Below are positions 12,165-22,892 of a stretch of DNA of 64,000 nt, piece by piece. Positions within the stretch are counted from its first letter, which is position 1. The number at the start of each line of letters is the position of its first letter. The position numbers were made by a program, and so were the translations under genes. The notes under the pieces were generated by a model. That model ran no database searches. It saw nothing but the letters and a program-made list of their open reading frames with translations, and had not been told where the DNA came from. Source of the DNA: Oegoconia quadripuncta (Eukaryota; Arthropoda; Insecta; Lepidoptera; Autostichidae); the NCBI GenBank assembly GCA_949316235.1, contig OX438759.1, positions 15,964,618 through 16,028,617 of the forward strand, given 5' to 3'.

Positions 12165-12300
12165 TTCTCCTCCCACTATCACTCCTGTAAGCCAGGATCA
12201 ACAGTAGTACTCTGCACGGCGCCTACTGAAGGTAGACGGTGCCCTACGTGACTTTATTCCTACCTTGGACCCCAGACTAATTAAAGAAAGAATTTAAGGG
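12165..12300 (+). repeat. Repeat H
   Basis: AAGCCAGGATCAACAGTAGT, GGCGCCTACTGAAGGTAGAC and TTGGACCCCAGACTAATTAA, ending in AAGAAAG repeats. Unassigned. Confidence 0.7.
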
Positions 12301-12446
12301 TGAAAAGTAGGAAAGAAAGGAAGTCCCACCTCCCCCGAGCAAATAGTCCAGTAAGCATACACTATTTTTTGCACATGGATAGAATGTCTGGTAGTGATAG
12401 AATAAAAACGTTTTCTAATAGCTTGCTTCGGATATAAGTAATATAG

Positions 12447-12699
12447 GTTTGGTTGGTGGAAGGGCATTTTAAATGTCCGCCTGGCTAGGTATCAACATCT
12501 TATCTAAATCTGCCGCCAAGCAGCAATGTTATTTACTGTTAGCAATAGCATTGTTGTGTTCCGGTTATCAGAGATAAGATAGCCAATCCCCCAAATGTAT
12601 TGGGGTTTCCGGGTCAGTACGTTTCCACCGTCGACCTCATCTTCACTTAACATCAGGTGTGATTGAGGTCAAGTACCAAACCGTTGTGCATAAAAAAAA
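12447..12699 (+). mobile_element. SINE-A, 5' truncated near stem 1
   Basis: Homology begins at GGTTTGGTTGGTGG, about 10 bases before stem 1. No tRNA head. It ends in TGCATAAAAAAAAA and is followed at once by repeat G. Confidence 0.85.
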
Positions 12700-12935
12700 A
12701 GGTGTCCGAACTAATATTATAAATGCGAAAGGTTGTTTTTGTGTGTGTGTATGTCTGTATGTATGTATGTAAGTTTGTTACCTCTTCATGCCTATACGGC
12801 TGGACGGATTTGGATGAAATTTGGTGGGTAGACAGATTGGGACCTGGATTAACATATAGGCAATTTTTTTTTTGCTGAACCGATTTTGATAAAATCTTCC
12901 ACGCGGACGAAGTCGCGGGCGGAAAGCTAGTTTAG
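12700..12935 (+). repeat. Repeat G, near complete
   Basis: Starts CTAATATTATAAATGCGAAA (12709-12728), a GTAT-rich run, GGCTGGACGGATTTGGATGA, and ends GACGAAGTCGCGGGCGGAAA GCTAGT. A very common lepidopteran repeat type. It directly follows a SINE-A tail. Confidence 0.7.
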
Positions 12936-13115
12936 TAATAAAACACAGACCGATAGATTAAAATTATTACAGTGAATTTCATTGCGTCGGAGAATATGCT
13001 CCTGTAACTATTATCAAATAAATCGCTCAATAAGTTTTTATATTTATGAAAAATTTTACCGAGCGCAAATGTCACGACTCAATAAACAATTTTTAGAAAA
13101 TCTAAAGCAGTGATT

Positions 13116-13255
13116 GGTGTTGATTCGGATGTACACCAACTAAACTAAAACCAGTTTTGGAGTGGTGCCATCGCGTCGTACTGTTGCAGGGAGAAAGAGA
13201 CAGTACTACTTTAAAACTGGTTTTAGTTTAGTTAGTGTACATCCGAATCGACACT
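13116..13255. mobile_element. TIR-2 copy 1
   Basis: 140 bp with inverted arms of about 45 bp: GGTGTTGATTCGGATGTACA at the left, its complement at the right, and ACTAAAACCAGTTTT inside both. The spacer is about 45 bp. ATT flanks both sides, a possible 3-bp duplication. Non-coding. Confidence 0.85.
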
Positions 13256-13499
13256 ATTGTCAATTTTTTTAGCAAATTATTTTAGGATATCTAAGCATCT
13301 TTTACAACACAATGAAGTTTTATTTTATGAAATAAAAATTTATAAAATTAAAAAATATATATTAATATTGTAGGTTTTACAACTAAATACCTATCTAAGC
13401 TTAAAGCAAGGTACAGAACGGTTAGAAAACATTTATATTCTATTACTCTAGCCTTCTACAAAAAATCAGGAACTTTTAGATTATATCAAATCAATGAAA

Positions 13500-13640
13500 T
13501 CAATCAAATCAAAAAAGTTTTATTTCGTAAGTTATAAGAATAACATTTGAAATCGTCATGACATACAGTTGCTCATTCACTAGGCAGTCTCCCCAGAGAA
13601 GAACGAGCAAAAAAATCAGGGGTTGATCTTTTTAAATAAG
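13500..13640 (-). mobile_element. LINE 3' UTR-like repeat fragment
   Basis: AATCAAAAAAGTTTTATTTC then ATAAGAATAACATTTGAAAT, the phrase that also forms the palindromes at 46778-46868. Confidence 0.35.
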
Positions 13641-14045
13641 CCAATATAGGAAGACACACCACAAAAACTACGTATTTTTACTGGACTAACATACGTTTTG
13701 CTATTGAAATGGTACGTTAGGGAATTAATATTGAAAAGCAAGGTTAAAGTTGAACTAAATTCGAACATATCCGGCTCTACATCCGCAACCAAGTAGTAAA
13801 GATCTTAAATGGGACGGCCTACCCGCAATTCCAGCCATTTTCACCCACGATATTTTATAAACAATGTCATAATATTTACAATGCTAAATCAACCCGAATT
13901 AACTCAGACCGTGTTTATTATGTAACTGCTTCAGTGATAGAAATAAATGTAACATTAAATTCGGAGAAACATCCTATTTTGCACGGCACCGTGGAAAGAT
14001 TCTTTAAAAAAAATACGTAAATTAACCAGATGTGATTACCAGATT

Positions 14046-14648
14046 AACCGCCTCCGTGGCTCAATATAAACAACATTGGGTTTATGATTCGGAGGTCGCG
14101 GGTTCGATCCCCAGCGTACTTGGTTTGTTTGGTGGTAGGGCATTTTAAATGTCCGCCTGGCTAGCTACCACCATCTTGTTTGTTTGGTTTGGTGTAGTGT
14201 TTAGAAACTGCTGCTATACCAAAAGGTCGCGGGTTCGAATCCTGCTAGGGGCATATGTTTGTATGATGAATACAGACATGTGTTCCCGAGTTATGGATGT
14301 TTTTCATTTATATATGTATTTATTTACAAAAAAAAATGTATTTGTGTAGTTTATCAACCATCTGGTATCTATAATACAAGCCTAGTTGCTTAGTGTGGAA
14401 CTAGATGGCGCTGTGTGTATGTACAAAGATATTTATATTTATTTATATTATATTATTTTTATATTATCTTATCTAAATCTGCCGCCAAACAACAATGTTA
14501 ATAACATTGTTGTGTTCCGGTTGTCAGAGATAAGATAGCCAGTCCCCCAAATGTGTTGGGGTTTCCGGGTCACTACGCTTCCACCATCGACCTCATCTTC
14601 ACTTAACACTGTGATTGAGGTCAAGTACAAACCCGTCGTGCATTAAAA
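14046..14648 (+). mobile_element. SINE-A split by a SINE-B
   Basis: 5' part 14046-14177 (head GCCTCCGTGGCTCAAT, B box GGTTCGATCCC, core stem 1). 3' part about 14463-14648 (stem 2, TTGGGG hairpin, tail ending GTGCATTAAAAAAA). A short deletion follows the head. Confidence 0.85.
14178..14462 (+). mobile_element. SINE-B inserted within a SINE-A
   Basis: Head with TTGGTGTAGTG and GGGTTCGAATCC, body as at 5201, AT-rich tail to about 14462. SINE-A sequence stops at ACCATCTT (14177) and resumes after TATTATCTT, so ATCTT is repeated on both sides. SINE-B is the younger insertion. Confidence 0.85.
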
Positions 14649-14649
14649 A

Positions 14650-15373
14650 AATGTGACTGAGAATCCCTTGCTAGGAATAGGACTGCTAACTGGCCAAGGA
14701 GTACACGTCAGAAACATTAACACAGCGCCAGTTTGACGCTCGATAGATTTAGCCATTCGTAAATATAGCTGTTGTATACTTAGACATTTGACAGTGGAAT
14801 GGTTATTGTGAACTATATAGTTATGATCTCTGCGGATAACGTGAGTCAACCAGCGCCGCCTGTAATCACATTAGACATGAAGGCCAAAAAGCAGGCGTTA
14901 TAAACCAAACAAAACCCGCGACCGTGAGGCATGCATGATTCTTATGATTATGATACCAAATCGACGGCGAAAAATGGACAATTTAGAGACGTTTTGCTGT
15001 GAAGACGTTGAAGACGGACAAATGGGAGATATGATCTGTAATGTGACATGGTGATGACGATGTAAGGACAAGGGAGCTTTAGAATGTCAGCATCATATCA
15101 AACGGAGGTAAGTAGTCTAGGAATAAAGACATGATGACATTGAAAAACCGCTAATTTTAGCTGCAGGCCGTGTACTTAGCAGAACAATAGCTAGAGCGGA
15201 GCGGGTAGCGGTCGACCGAATGACCTGATCCGGTGCCAACGCGCTGGTAATGAATGGCGACAGATGCGTTAATGTGAAAGTGGCAAGTCTCTACGCCGAA
15301 ACTAAGTTTTTATCTGTGACTACCGCGGTTTGTGCAGTTATGAAGTATAATGGACTTTCAAATAGGAAAACTT
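14650..15373. other. No gene recognised
   Basis: Unassigned single-copy-looking sequence between SINEs. Confidence 0.45.
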
Positions 15374-15600
15374 GACGACCGATTGGTGTAGTGGATAGTG
15401 ATCAGCGAAACCAACGGTTTCGGGTTCGAATTCCGCGAGGAGTAAATATTTGTGTGATGAATACGAAAATTTATTCTCGAGTCATGGATGTTTATATATT
15501 TATGTATGTTTATCCGTCATCATAGTATCCATAGCACAAGCTTTGCTTTGGGACTAGAGGATTGGTGTAAGAGTGTCTGACATATTTAAAAAAAAAAATA
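15374..15600 (+). mobile_element. SINE-B2, full length
   Basis: Sister of SINE-B with head CGACCGATTGGTGTAGTGG and B box GGGTTCGAATTCC. The body has GTGTGATGAATACGAAAAT and CACAAGCTTTGCTT and ends in A11. Confidence 0.8.
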
Positions 15601-15719
15601 AACAAACATCTCTAGTTTCCGGAATATCTACATTAATAAAGGCAATGTCCCGACTGACTCACCCAGAGATCATTCGCACAGACCAAACGCGTAGACCGGT
15701 GTTGATGAAATTTGACAGG

Positions 15720-15840
15720 TCTTTTTAATTTCCTCAACGGAGGTTTCCGGGGGCGAGAAACATTTCAAACAAAATACGCCCCGAATACAGAACCTCCTCC
15801 TTTTTTGAAGTCGGTTAAAAAGTCAATATCTCCGGAACCA
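15720..15840 (+). repeat. Dispersed lepidopteran-type repeat
   Basis: ACCTCCTCCTTTTTTGAAGT then CGGTTAAAA. The same phrase recurs at 33362-33385 and, reversed, at 62530-62556. It looks like an element end, but the limits are not visible. Confidence 0.4.
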
Positions 15841-16431
15841 AACCCTCTACAAAAATGACAATTGGGATGTAGACTCTACTATGGAAATACATAAAGACGT
15901 GTTTCAGCATACTACACGACTTTGCTAAAATCCTTTAAAGCTTTTGATGGCCATAATTCTATAAAAAAGGTAGATGTCGCTCGCGCTGGTATTTTACAAA
16001 GCGCTATACTTAGTTGTCTTCCTTTTCATTTTGTAAACTTTTATACTAATCTATATGTCCAATTTATAACATAGACATAAGTTTATGACAACATAAGACT
16101 ACGTGAAACTTATCTATTCATCACACAATAAACACTCTTGACAGTAAATTAATTTAAATCAAATTAATAAACCATTTTCTCTACCACACAAATAACAGAG
16201 ACCAGACATAATGTGACATCTGAATAGCTTATTCAACAACTTAATTTACCATATTTCCAACATCTCGTAGAATTACTGTAATTTCCAATTCTGCACACTG
16301 CATAAACACTTTCCCAACATGGAGGATTCTGATTCTACAGGATGATCGGAGTGCAATAAATTGGTAAGAGTAAAGATATATTGAAAATAACAAATAAATA
16401 ATAATAAATACCTATTTTATTATTTTTTTTA

Positions 16432-16555
16432 TATGAAAGGGCGGCAAACGAGCATGCGGGTCACCTGATGGAAAGCAATCACCGCCGCCCATGGACACCT
16501 GCAACACCAAAAGGTGAGATGCGTTGCCGGCCTTTGAGTAAGGTACGCGTGGTCC
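16432..16555 (+). repeat. Repeat D
   Basis: AAGGGCGGCAAACGAGCATG, AGCAATCACCGCCGCCCATG and TGCGTTGCCGGCCTTTGAGT. Same unit as 23574 without the deletion around ACCTGA. Confidence 0.7.
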
Positions 16556-16569
16556 ACCTATCCGTGGAC

Positions 16570-16665
16570 TTTCACACAGCGCCATCTAGTTCCGCACTAA
16601 GCAACTTGTATTATGGATGGTTTGGTATTTCTTGATATACTTACACAAATGCATTTTTTTGTAAA
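16570..16665 (-). mobile_element. SINE-B 3' part, reversed
   Basis: CAGCGCCATCTAGTTCCGCA then AAGCAACTTGTATTATGGAT, the reversed SINE-B body without the head. It joins TIR-1 copy 2 at 16669. Confidence 0.65.
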
Positions 16666-16668
16666 TAT

Positions 16669-17172
16669 ACCGCATGAGATTTTTTCCGTGTGGAAAAAAA
16701 TAGGGCATATTAGGGTTTTTTTTTTTTATGCACAACGGGTTGGTACTTGACCTCAATCACACCTGATGTTAAGTGAAGATGAAATAGAAGAATAGAAATA
16801 GGTAGGTGAAATAGCAGGTATTTACATAGGTGGTTAATTTTTTTTTTTTTCAAAACCATCATCGAATAAAGCGTTGTGTCATTTGTAGCCTATTCCACAC
16901 AATTACACAATTAAATTAAATAAATAAAAACAAAGGAAATGTACCTATGTATGTAAACAATAAAGCGTATTTGAATTGAATTGAAAGGAAATAATATGAG
17001 TTCTAAATAAATGTCGCATGATAGGTTTCCCGCCACTCACATATCAATCTCCGGCCGGTGCGTGCGCGTCGATTTTTTCTAAACCATTGAATAAAAGAAC
17101 TACCTATGCCAATAACTGCTATTTCACTTACCTAATATGCAGATTTTCTTCCTTACGGTAAAAAATATATAT
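16669..17172. mobile_element. TIR-1 copy 2, carrying a SINE-A tail
   Basis: Left end ACCGCATGAG; interior matches copy 1 (AAAACCATCATCGAATAAAG, GAGTTCTAAATAAATGTCGC). The right arm ends in a TA microsatellite (17166-17184) instead of the CTCATCC end. The left arm is split at 16716 by a SINE-A tail. Confidence 0.8.
16716..16781 (-). mobile_element. SINE-A tail only, inside TIR-1
   Basis: T-tract, ATGCACAACGGGTTGGTACT and the 3' hairpin region, about 65 bp. It interrupts the left terminal repeat of TIR-1 copy 2. Confidence 0.8.
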
Positions 17173-17192
17173 ATATATATATATGTATATAT
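17164..17192 (+). repeat. TA microsatellite at the right end of TIR-1 copy 2
   Basis: About eleven TA units. They replace the CTCATCC end seen in copy 1. Confidence 0.85.
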
Positions 17193-18073
17193 AAATGTGT
17201 GTCCTCATAACTTTGGCCATTGACTCGAAGAAAGAAGAACAACCAAAATAACACAAATCATCTATTTATGGTTCAAAAATTCAGCTAAGACAACTCACCA
17301 TTTGCTTAGAAAGTCCCGTTGACATACACCTAATTATTTATGAAATTACCAGTGTAATATTTCCCTGGTCCGTCGAACTAGTCCCCTGTGCATTCTACGA
17401 CGAACTTGTTATTCTGCACGTAACGTGGCGGTGAAATTATTTGCATTCCCCCGAGATCCTCTCCTAAGTAAAATTCAATTTCTCTTGGTAAATACAAGAC
17501 TTGCATTAATATTTACCCAATTGCAGTGGGTGGTTTGGTGAAACTAAATGAATCTAATATAGGTACATGGTGAATGTCGAAGATGTTACGCGCATCAAAT
17601 ATTATATATATTCTCCTTATCAAGGGTACGTATAAGTTATTACAATTTTTGCTGGCTCGCACCATATAAGAAAGAAAAAATTATTTAAACACCACCTTTA
17701 ACAAATACCTGACACAAACAATCAGGTACAAGTATTACACAGTCGAGACACATACAGAAAGTAAACATTGTGTTTGTCATCTAATTGTCGGTGTCGCAAG
17801 GTGGAGTCAAAACGGTTTTCAACTCAGCATTAGTTGTAATGCTACTATAACTTGAAAATGTAGAAAAACCCCGATAACATTGATGGAACAAATGATTATA
17901 TCGTCCAGGTAGACTAGATCAAAACATAGTGCTAGAAGCCAAATAACGAAACGGCTTTTCCATCAAAAGTGGCTAAGAACGTATCTCCAAGTTTAATCTT
18001 AAATATATATAAAAAAAATTACAAAACCCTCGAAAGATAATGATCGAAATACACCAAAAAATTGTGTTAAAAG
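17193..18073. other. No gene recognised
   Basis: No similarity noticed apart from CAACTCAGCATTAGTTGTAA at 17820-17839, which echoes 8589. Confidence 0.45.
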
Positions 18074-18279
18074 GTTGGTGGTAGGGCATTTTAAATGTCC
18101 GCCTGGCTAGCTACCACCATCTTATCTAAATCTGCCGCCAAGCAACAATGTTAATAGCAGTGTTCCGGTTGTCAGAGAAAAGATAGCCAGTCCCCCAAAT
18201 ATGTTGGGGTTTCCGGGTGAGTACGCTTCCACCTTCGAGTGATCGAGGTCAAGAACGAACCCGTCTTGCATAAAAAAAA
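18074..18279 (+). mobile_element. SINE-A, 5' truncated near stem 1
   Basis: Begins at GGTTGGTGGTAGGGC with no head. Part of the 3' hairpin region is deleted. Ends TGCATAAAAAAAA. Confidence 0.82.
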
Positions 18280-18440
18280 GGCCAACATCTTCGCAACGGT
18301 TTAACCGATTTTTAAATAGCTTCTTCTAGAACTTGTCCCCTCATTCATATAAACAAACCGCACTGAAATCGGACCACTTACTGCGATACGACGAGACAAA
18401 GACTTATCGCAGACAACAACGCCATACTTGTACGTAATAC

Positions 18441-18541
18441 TACAGGAGCTCTACGATACCAGAGACAATGCTGTACGCGTGGCCACATTCTGTTCCTCAA
18501 GAATTTGGTGTTTTTACCATCGGCTCGCTAAGAAGAACGCC
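18441..18541 (+). mobile_element. Repeat L, longest plus-strand copy
   Basis: TACAGGAGCTCTACGATACC, TGTACGCGTGGCCACATTC, TCCTCAAGAATTTGG and CATCGGCTCGCTAAGAAGA. Probably the 3' end of a LINE whose tail is an AAG repeat. Confidence 0.7.
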
Positions 18542-18704
18542 GCCAAATATAACACCCGTCGTTTTTCGTAGGGGATTAAAAAGAGTGTTTAAGATAATTA
18601 TGACGATAAGTTTATACGCGCTATTATGAATCAATCTCATAGCAAATAGTAAATCCAATAAACAACTTTAAATATGAGGCGGTAGTGATGTTTCTTGGTT
18701 AGAT

Positions 18705-18842
18705 TGTAACAGCCGGTGGCTCAGTGTTAACAATAGAGTTTACAGATCGGAGGTCGCGGATTTTGATTCCCAGCACATGTATAGTATCCCACGTACATCT
18801 ATAGTAATCGATTTGTAAATATCCGCTGACTAGCTACAACCA
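18705..18842 (+). mobile_element. SINE-A head and stem 1, degraded
   Basis: CCGGTGGCTCAGTGTTAACA head, TTTTGATTCCCAG (decayed B box) and GCTGACTAGCTACAACCAT. The remainder is replaced by a SINE-B. Confidence 0.55.
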
Positions 18843-18845
18843 TAT

Positions 18846-18965
18846 CTGACGACCTATTTGGTGTAGGGATTAAAGCCCCTGACTATTTTGTCAGGAGGTT
18901 GCGTGTTCGAATCCCGCCTGTTGTATGATGAATACAAACCTATTGTAGGTACTCGAGTTATCGAT
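18846..18965 (+). mobile_element. SINE-B, 3' truncated
   Basis: Degraded head (TTTGGTGTAGGGATTAAAG, B box GTGTTCGAATCCC) and the GATGAATACAAACC phrase. It is replaced after 18965 by the tail of repeat G. Confidence 0.6.
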
Positions 18966-19032
18966 GATTTTAGCTAAACCGATTTTGATGAAATGTTCCA
19001 CGCGAACGATGTCACGGGCAACAGCTAGTTAG
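18966..19032 (+). repeat. Repeat G 3' end
   Basis: AAACCGATTTTGATGAAATG, CCACGCGAACGATGTCACGG and CAACAGCTAGTT. Confidence 0.6.
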
Positions 19033-19374
19033 ACGTAAAAAAAATAGATTTAGCGTCCGTGTTTCAGATGTACTTAATTCATGGTACTTCTCTACATGTA
19101 TCTTCTATGCACCGACTCGTATTGTGAACCAAAGAGGAAGTAGATAAGCGAGCTATCATGGTTATGTATATTTATTTAATCTTATTTATGGCTGAATTTA
19201 TCTTACTGTCATAGAATTTTCTATGACGTTATCATATAACAAAACAAGTAATATATAATTGTGGATTTTCCTCAAATATCTAGCCGTTCTCTGGAATAAA
19301 ACCGACATGTTCTTCGGATAGGACAAAGATAATTATTTGAAGAAATGTATATGTATTTGGACTTTTATATACGT

Positions 19375-19900
19375 CTGGCTGTTCATCGCGGGGTGCTGGT
19401 TCCAACACTGATTTACGGGAGTGAATGCTGTGTATGGCAAAAGAAAAATGAAAGTAGAATTAATGCAGTAGAATTAATGTTTAATCATTAATGAGATCAT
19501 GAGAAGTATGGGGTGACTTTGAAAGATAGAATCAGGAATAGTGTAATTAGAGAGTTAAGCAGTGTAAATGAAGACGTAGTGACAAAGATTGAAAAAGGCA
19601 TGCTTAGATGGTTTGGACATGTGGAGAGGATGAGTGAAAGAAGACTTACTAAAGAGATATACGAAGCGAATGTGAATGGTAGTGCTGGTAGGGGAAGACC
19701 ACGGTGAACGTACCATGATCAAATCGGGGACGTCTTAAAGAAAGGCCAAGTCAAGAGTACCCTGAACCGACGAGACTGTATGAACAACCGTATGAGAGTG
19801 AATGAAGCAAAAGAAGTGTGTTAGGATTGTGCCAAGTGGAAGTCTGTGGTCTCTGCCTACCCCTGCGGGAAACAGGCGTGACATTATGTATGTATGTATG
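19375..19900 (+). pseudogene. LINE reverse-transcriptase C-terminus (family Y), partly tandem-duplicated
   Basis: The plus strand reads VHRGVLVPTLIYGSECCVWQ, two stops and a frameshift, then TLKDRIRNSVIREL, MLRWFGHVERMSERRLTKEI and NVNGSAGRGRPR, a stop, then TYHDQIGDVLKKGQV and AKWKSVVSAYPCGKQA. The motif order is typical of the end of an insect LINE ORF. GRPR is followed by TGA where Arg is expected, so it is a dead copy. An ATGT run (19886-19903) follows the stop. From 19658 on, the sequence is repeated exactly at 19939-20219. Confidence 0.8.
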
Positions 19901-20219
19901 TATTACAAACGTACAATAGGTTTCTAAATCTAAAAAGGTATACGAAGCGAATGTGAATGGTAGTGCTGGTAGGGGAAGACCACGGTGAACGTACCATGAT
20001 CAAATCGGGGACGTCTTAAAGAAAGGCCAAGTCAAGAGTACCCTGAACCGACGAGACTGTATGAACAACCGTATGAGAGTGAATGAAGCAAAAGAAGTGT
20101 GTTAGGATTGTGCCAAGTGGAAGTCTGTGGTCTCTGCCTACCCCTGCGGGAAACAGGCGTGACATTATGTATGTATGTATGTATTACAAACGTACAATAG
20201 GTTTCTAAATCTAAAAAGG
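19658..20219 (+). repeat. Exact tandem duplication, two units of 281 bp
   Basis: Unit 1 is 19658-19938 and unit 2 is 19939-20219. I compared them base by base and saw no difference. The unit holds the last third of the family-Y LINE coding end plus its 3' flank. Perfect identity in neutral sequence means a very recent event or an assembly duplication. Confidence 0.95.
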
Positions 20220-20225
20220 TCTCTA

Positions 20226-20410
20226 CTCATAGTGTCGGGTTGGAACAATCACGATAGGCTCATCCTCTTGCAAGTGTGCATTTCTATATATTTTGAATGG
20301 TGAACCGTGTTTCAAGCATTAAATTGTTCAAGTTTGGAACACCCAAAGCAATATTTGGGATGTCTTTGACCACCCCATTTGGGATGAAGGTCGTGACATT
20401 ATGTACTTCA
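20226..20410 (+). repeat. Repeat E, 3' part
   Basis: CTTGCAAGTGTGCATTTCTA, GGTGAACCGTGTTTCAAGC and GACCACCCCATTTGGGATGA, ending GGTCGTGACATTATGTA. Confidence 0.65.
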
Positions 20411-20655
20411 TGGCAAATTTCAAGATTCCAAATCAAAGCGAAAATTTGGTTTTGATCACCAGTCTACTAGGATGGAAATATATGTTAGAAAAGTCCATAT
20501 TTCTTTACAGAACTCGCGTAGAAACTTTAAATTTTTACAGGACTTTAAGGACATTGACCTTAGTACCTATATGATATTAATTTCTATTTGATACCTCTAA
20601 CCGTTTCAAAGAAAAAGGGTCTTCACGAACAGCCAGACAGACAACAACTAACTGA

Positions 20656-21139
20656 CAGTGGCGTGCCCTCCATACAGGCAGAAAGGCTGTGTCTACCCTA
20701 GGAAATGGTAAGCTTTCCTCGAAATGCATTGTCAACACAGATTCATACTGAGGTGAACAGAAATATTCAAAACAGTTGCGAGCTTGCAATAAGAGTAAGT
20801 TATTATTTAACGACCTGTTTGGTGTAGTGGTTAGCAACTCTGGCCACTATACCAAAAGGTTGCGGGTTCGCATCCCGCTTGGGGCAGAATGTTTGTGTCA
20901 TGAATACGGACATTTGTACCCGAGTTATGGATACAAAAAAAATGTATTTATGTAGTATATCAACAATCTGGTATCCAGAACACAAGCCTATAGTTGCTTA
21001 CTGTGGAACTAGATGGCGTTGTGTGTATATCTAAGGATATTTTATTATTTATTTATTATTATTATTTATTTTGTAGTTGTATTTTTTTTTTCATTTAAGT
21101 AATATCATTCTGCCTACCCTGTGACAAAAGGCGCCACTG
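20656..21139. mobile_element. hAT-Q copy, split by SINE-B
   Basis: CAGTGGCGTGC (20656-20666) and GCGCCACTG (21131-21139). Interior matches the reverse of the 47279 copy (AAGCTTTCCTCGAAATGCAT). Flanks CTAACTGA and CTGATTGA agree at 6 of 8. Confidence 0.75.
20811..21065 (+). mobile_element. SINE-B nested in a hAT-like element
   Basis: A box TTGGTGTAGTGGTTAG (20819-20834), B-box region GGGTTCGCATCCC, the GATGGCGTTGTGTG phrase and a TTATT tail. It interrupts hAT-Q between TTATTATTTA and its repeat, a probable 10-bp duplication blurred by the AT-rich tail. Confidence 0.8.
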
Positions 21140-21215
21140 CTGATTGATACGGAACCTTAGAGTTGTTTCCAGGTCCACGACAGAATCGTTTACTTTAACC
21201 CTATTACGTAATTAG

Positions 21216-21310
21216 CGGCACCGCTCCAGTTGCCAAGTTCGCGGTCGCGGTACAGGAAGCCTTTCATTGCGGCCGCTCGATCGGCGCGCGCGCCGACCGT
21301 GGCGGGAGAA
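21216..21310 (+). other. Short CpG-rich island
   Basis: Very GC-rich with a GGCGCGCGCGCC core (21274-21285), in otherwise AT-rich sequence between hAT-Q and a SINE-C tail. It could be a promoter remnant or an unrecognised element. A 16-bp perfect palindrome ACGTCCGATCGGACGT lies at 21487-21502. Confidence 0.4.
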
Positions 21311-21876
21311 AGTGTCGCGTTTGCTACTCGGATTTATTACGCATGCGCTACAGTAACACTACTCATATACATGCAGACATCTGCTGCGCGTGTCTTTAAG
21401 AAAACAAACGTTTAAGGCTGGGAATATACGTCAGATCCAATTATCGGAAGGCGTTCGAGCCATAATTTTGTTTGAATATGCAATACACGTCCGATCGGAC
21501 GTCCGAGTCAGAAACAGCACCGAGCTGTTCACGATTTTATTACCGGTTCTTTCGCGTCAATACGAGCAAATTTTTATGTATATATATTTTATTTACACGG
21601 TAGAAGCATATCCACAGTACCTACATTCACTGCAGTTTTTCTCCTGCAACGTAAGCAAAATATAAATAAATAAGAACAACAAGAGGCATTGTTTTCACGA
21701 TTTTTAAGCTGGATTACTGATCTTATCAGGGTAATTATCACGGAGTTCGACACGATATAACTGAGTCACGTGCGTGTCAAGATTAATACCTTCATAAAGC
21801 AGTAAATATTGATAACTTGGATATAATTTTATTTCTTTATGTATTTACCTTACCTTTTTCTTTATTCATTTTTATT
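21311..21876. other. No gene recognised
   Basis: The 91-codon frame at 21390-21665 has no known motif. Palindrome at 21487-21502. Confidence 0.4.
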
Positions 21877-21993
21877 TAGTCCCCAACCCGCATTGGGCCA
21901 GCGTGGTGAACTACGGCCAATACTCCATCATTATACGAGGGAAGGCCTATATCCCAGCAGTGGGATGTTTACGGGCTGATGATGATGATGTAT
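21877..21993 (+). mobile_element. SINE-C 3' part
   Basis: CCCCAACCCGCATTGGGCCA (21881-21900) to the TGATGATGATGATG end. 5' truncated. Confidence 0.75.
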
Positions 21994-22474
21994 TTACCTA
22001 ATTTATTATAAGAATTTTACTACAAAACTGCACTAATGTTTAAATTTGACAATAACTCTGTCTGTCTGTTACCTTTTCACAACTAAAGCGATCGTATTGA
22101 AACGATCACAGTATAGTTTATTTTCGCTTTACACTGCTGATTTACATTTCAGTTTTAAAATTGCTGTTTTCGAGTTTTTCCATGAAGAGACCTATAAGCT
22201 CGTTTAAAAATCGGTGCAATTACCGATAATTCGATAGCATTGGCAACACTGACAGTCCTATAAATTACCCTCCCATTTGCCGAGAGGGGAAATAGTAAAC
22301 TCCTTTTTTTTCTTACACATTCTATTACTATGACGTCCAAGCTAGCAGTAGAGTCACATAGAGCATCGTCTACCCTCGTTCTAGCTCAGGTTAGATCTAG
22401 GAAACAAACTTCAGGAACAATCATATAAAAATGCCATTCACCCATCCCAGGTTTGAGCTGTCAAACGTTTTTTA

Positions 22475-22565
22475 ACTTTTTTTATGCACAACTGGTTGAT
22501 CTCAATCACACCGATGTTAAGTGAAGATGTGGCCGAAGGTGGAAGCGACCTGACCCGGAAACCCT
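22475..22565 (-). mobile_element. SINE-A tail, truncated
   Basis: About 90 bp of reversed SINE-A 3' end (ATGCACAACTGGTTGATCTC). It stops at CCCTGTCTC against the tail of the next copy. Confidence 0.7.
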
Positions 22566-22571
22566 GTCTCA

Positions 22572-22892
22572 TTTTTTTTTATGCACAACGGGTTGGCATT
22601 TGATCTCAATCACACCTGATGTTAAGTGAAGATGTGGACGAAGGTAGGAGCGAGTTGACCCGGAAATCCCATCTTGTTGAAGGGATTGATTATTTTATCT
22701 CTGACAACCGGAACACAACAATGCTGTTAACATTTAGCGGCAGACTTAGATAAGATGATGGTAGCTAGTCAGGCGGATATTTAAACCAAACCGAGTACCT
22801 ACTTAATATGTACCCCGCTAGGGATCGAACTCGCCTCCTCCGATTCGTAAACACGAGTATGTTGTTTACATTGAGCAACGGAGGCGGTTTAT
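22572..22892 (-). mobile_element. SINE-A, full length
   Basis: Reversed copy adjoining the 22475 fragment in the same orientation. The head ends near GGAGGCGGTTT. Stem 1 lost part of its sequence. Confidence 0.82.
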
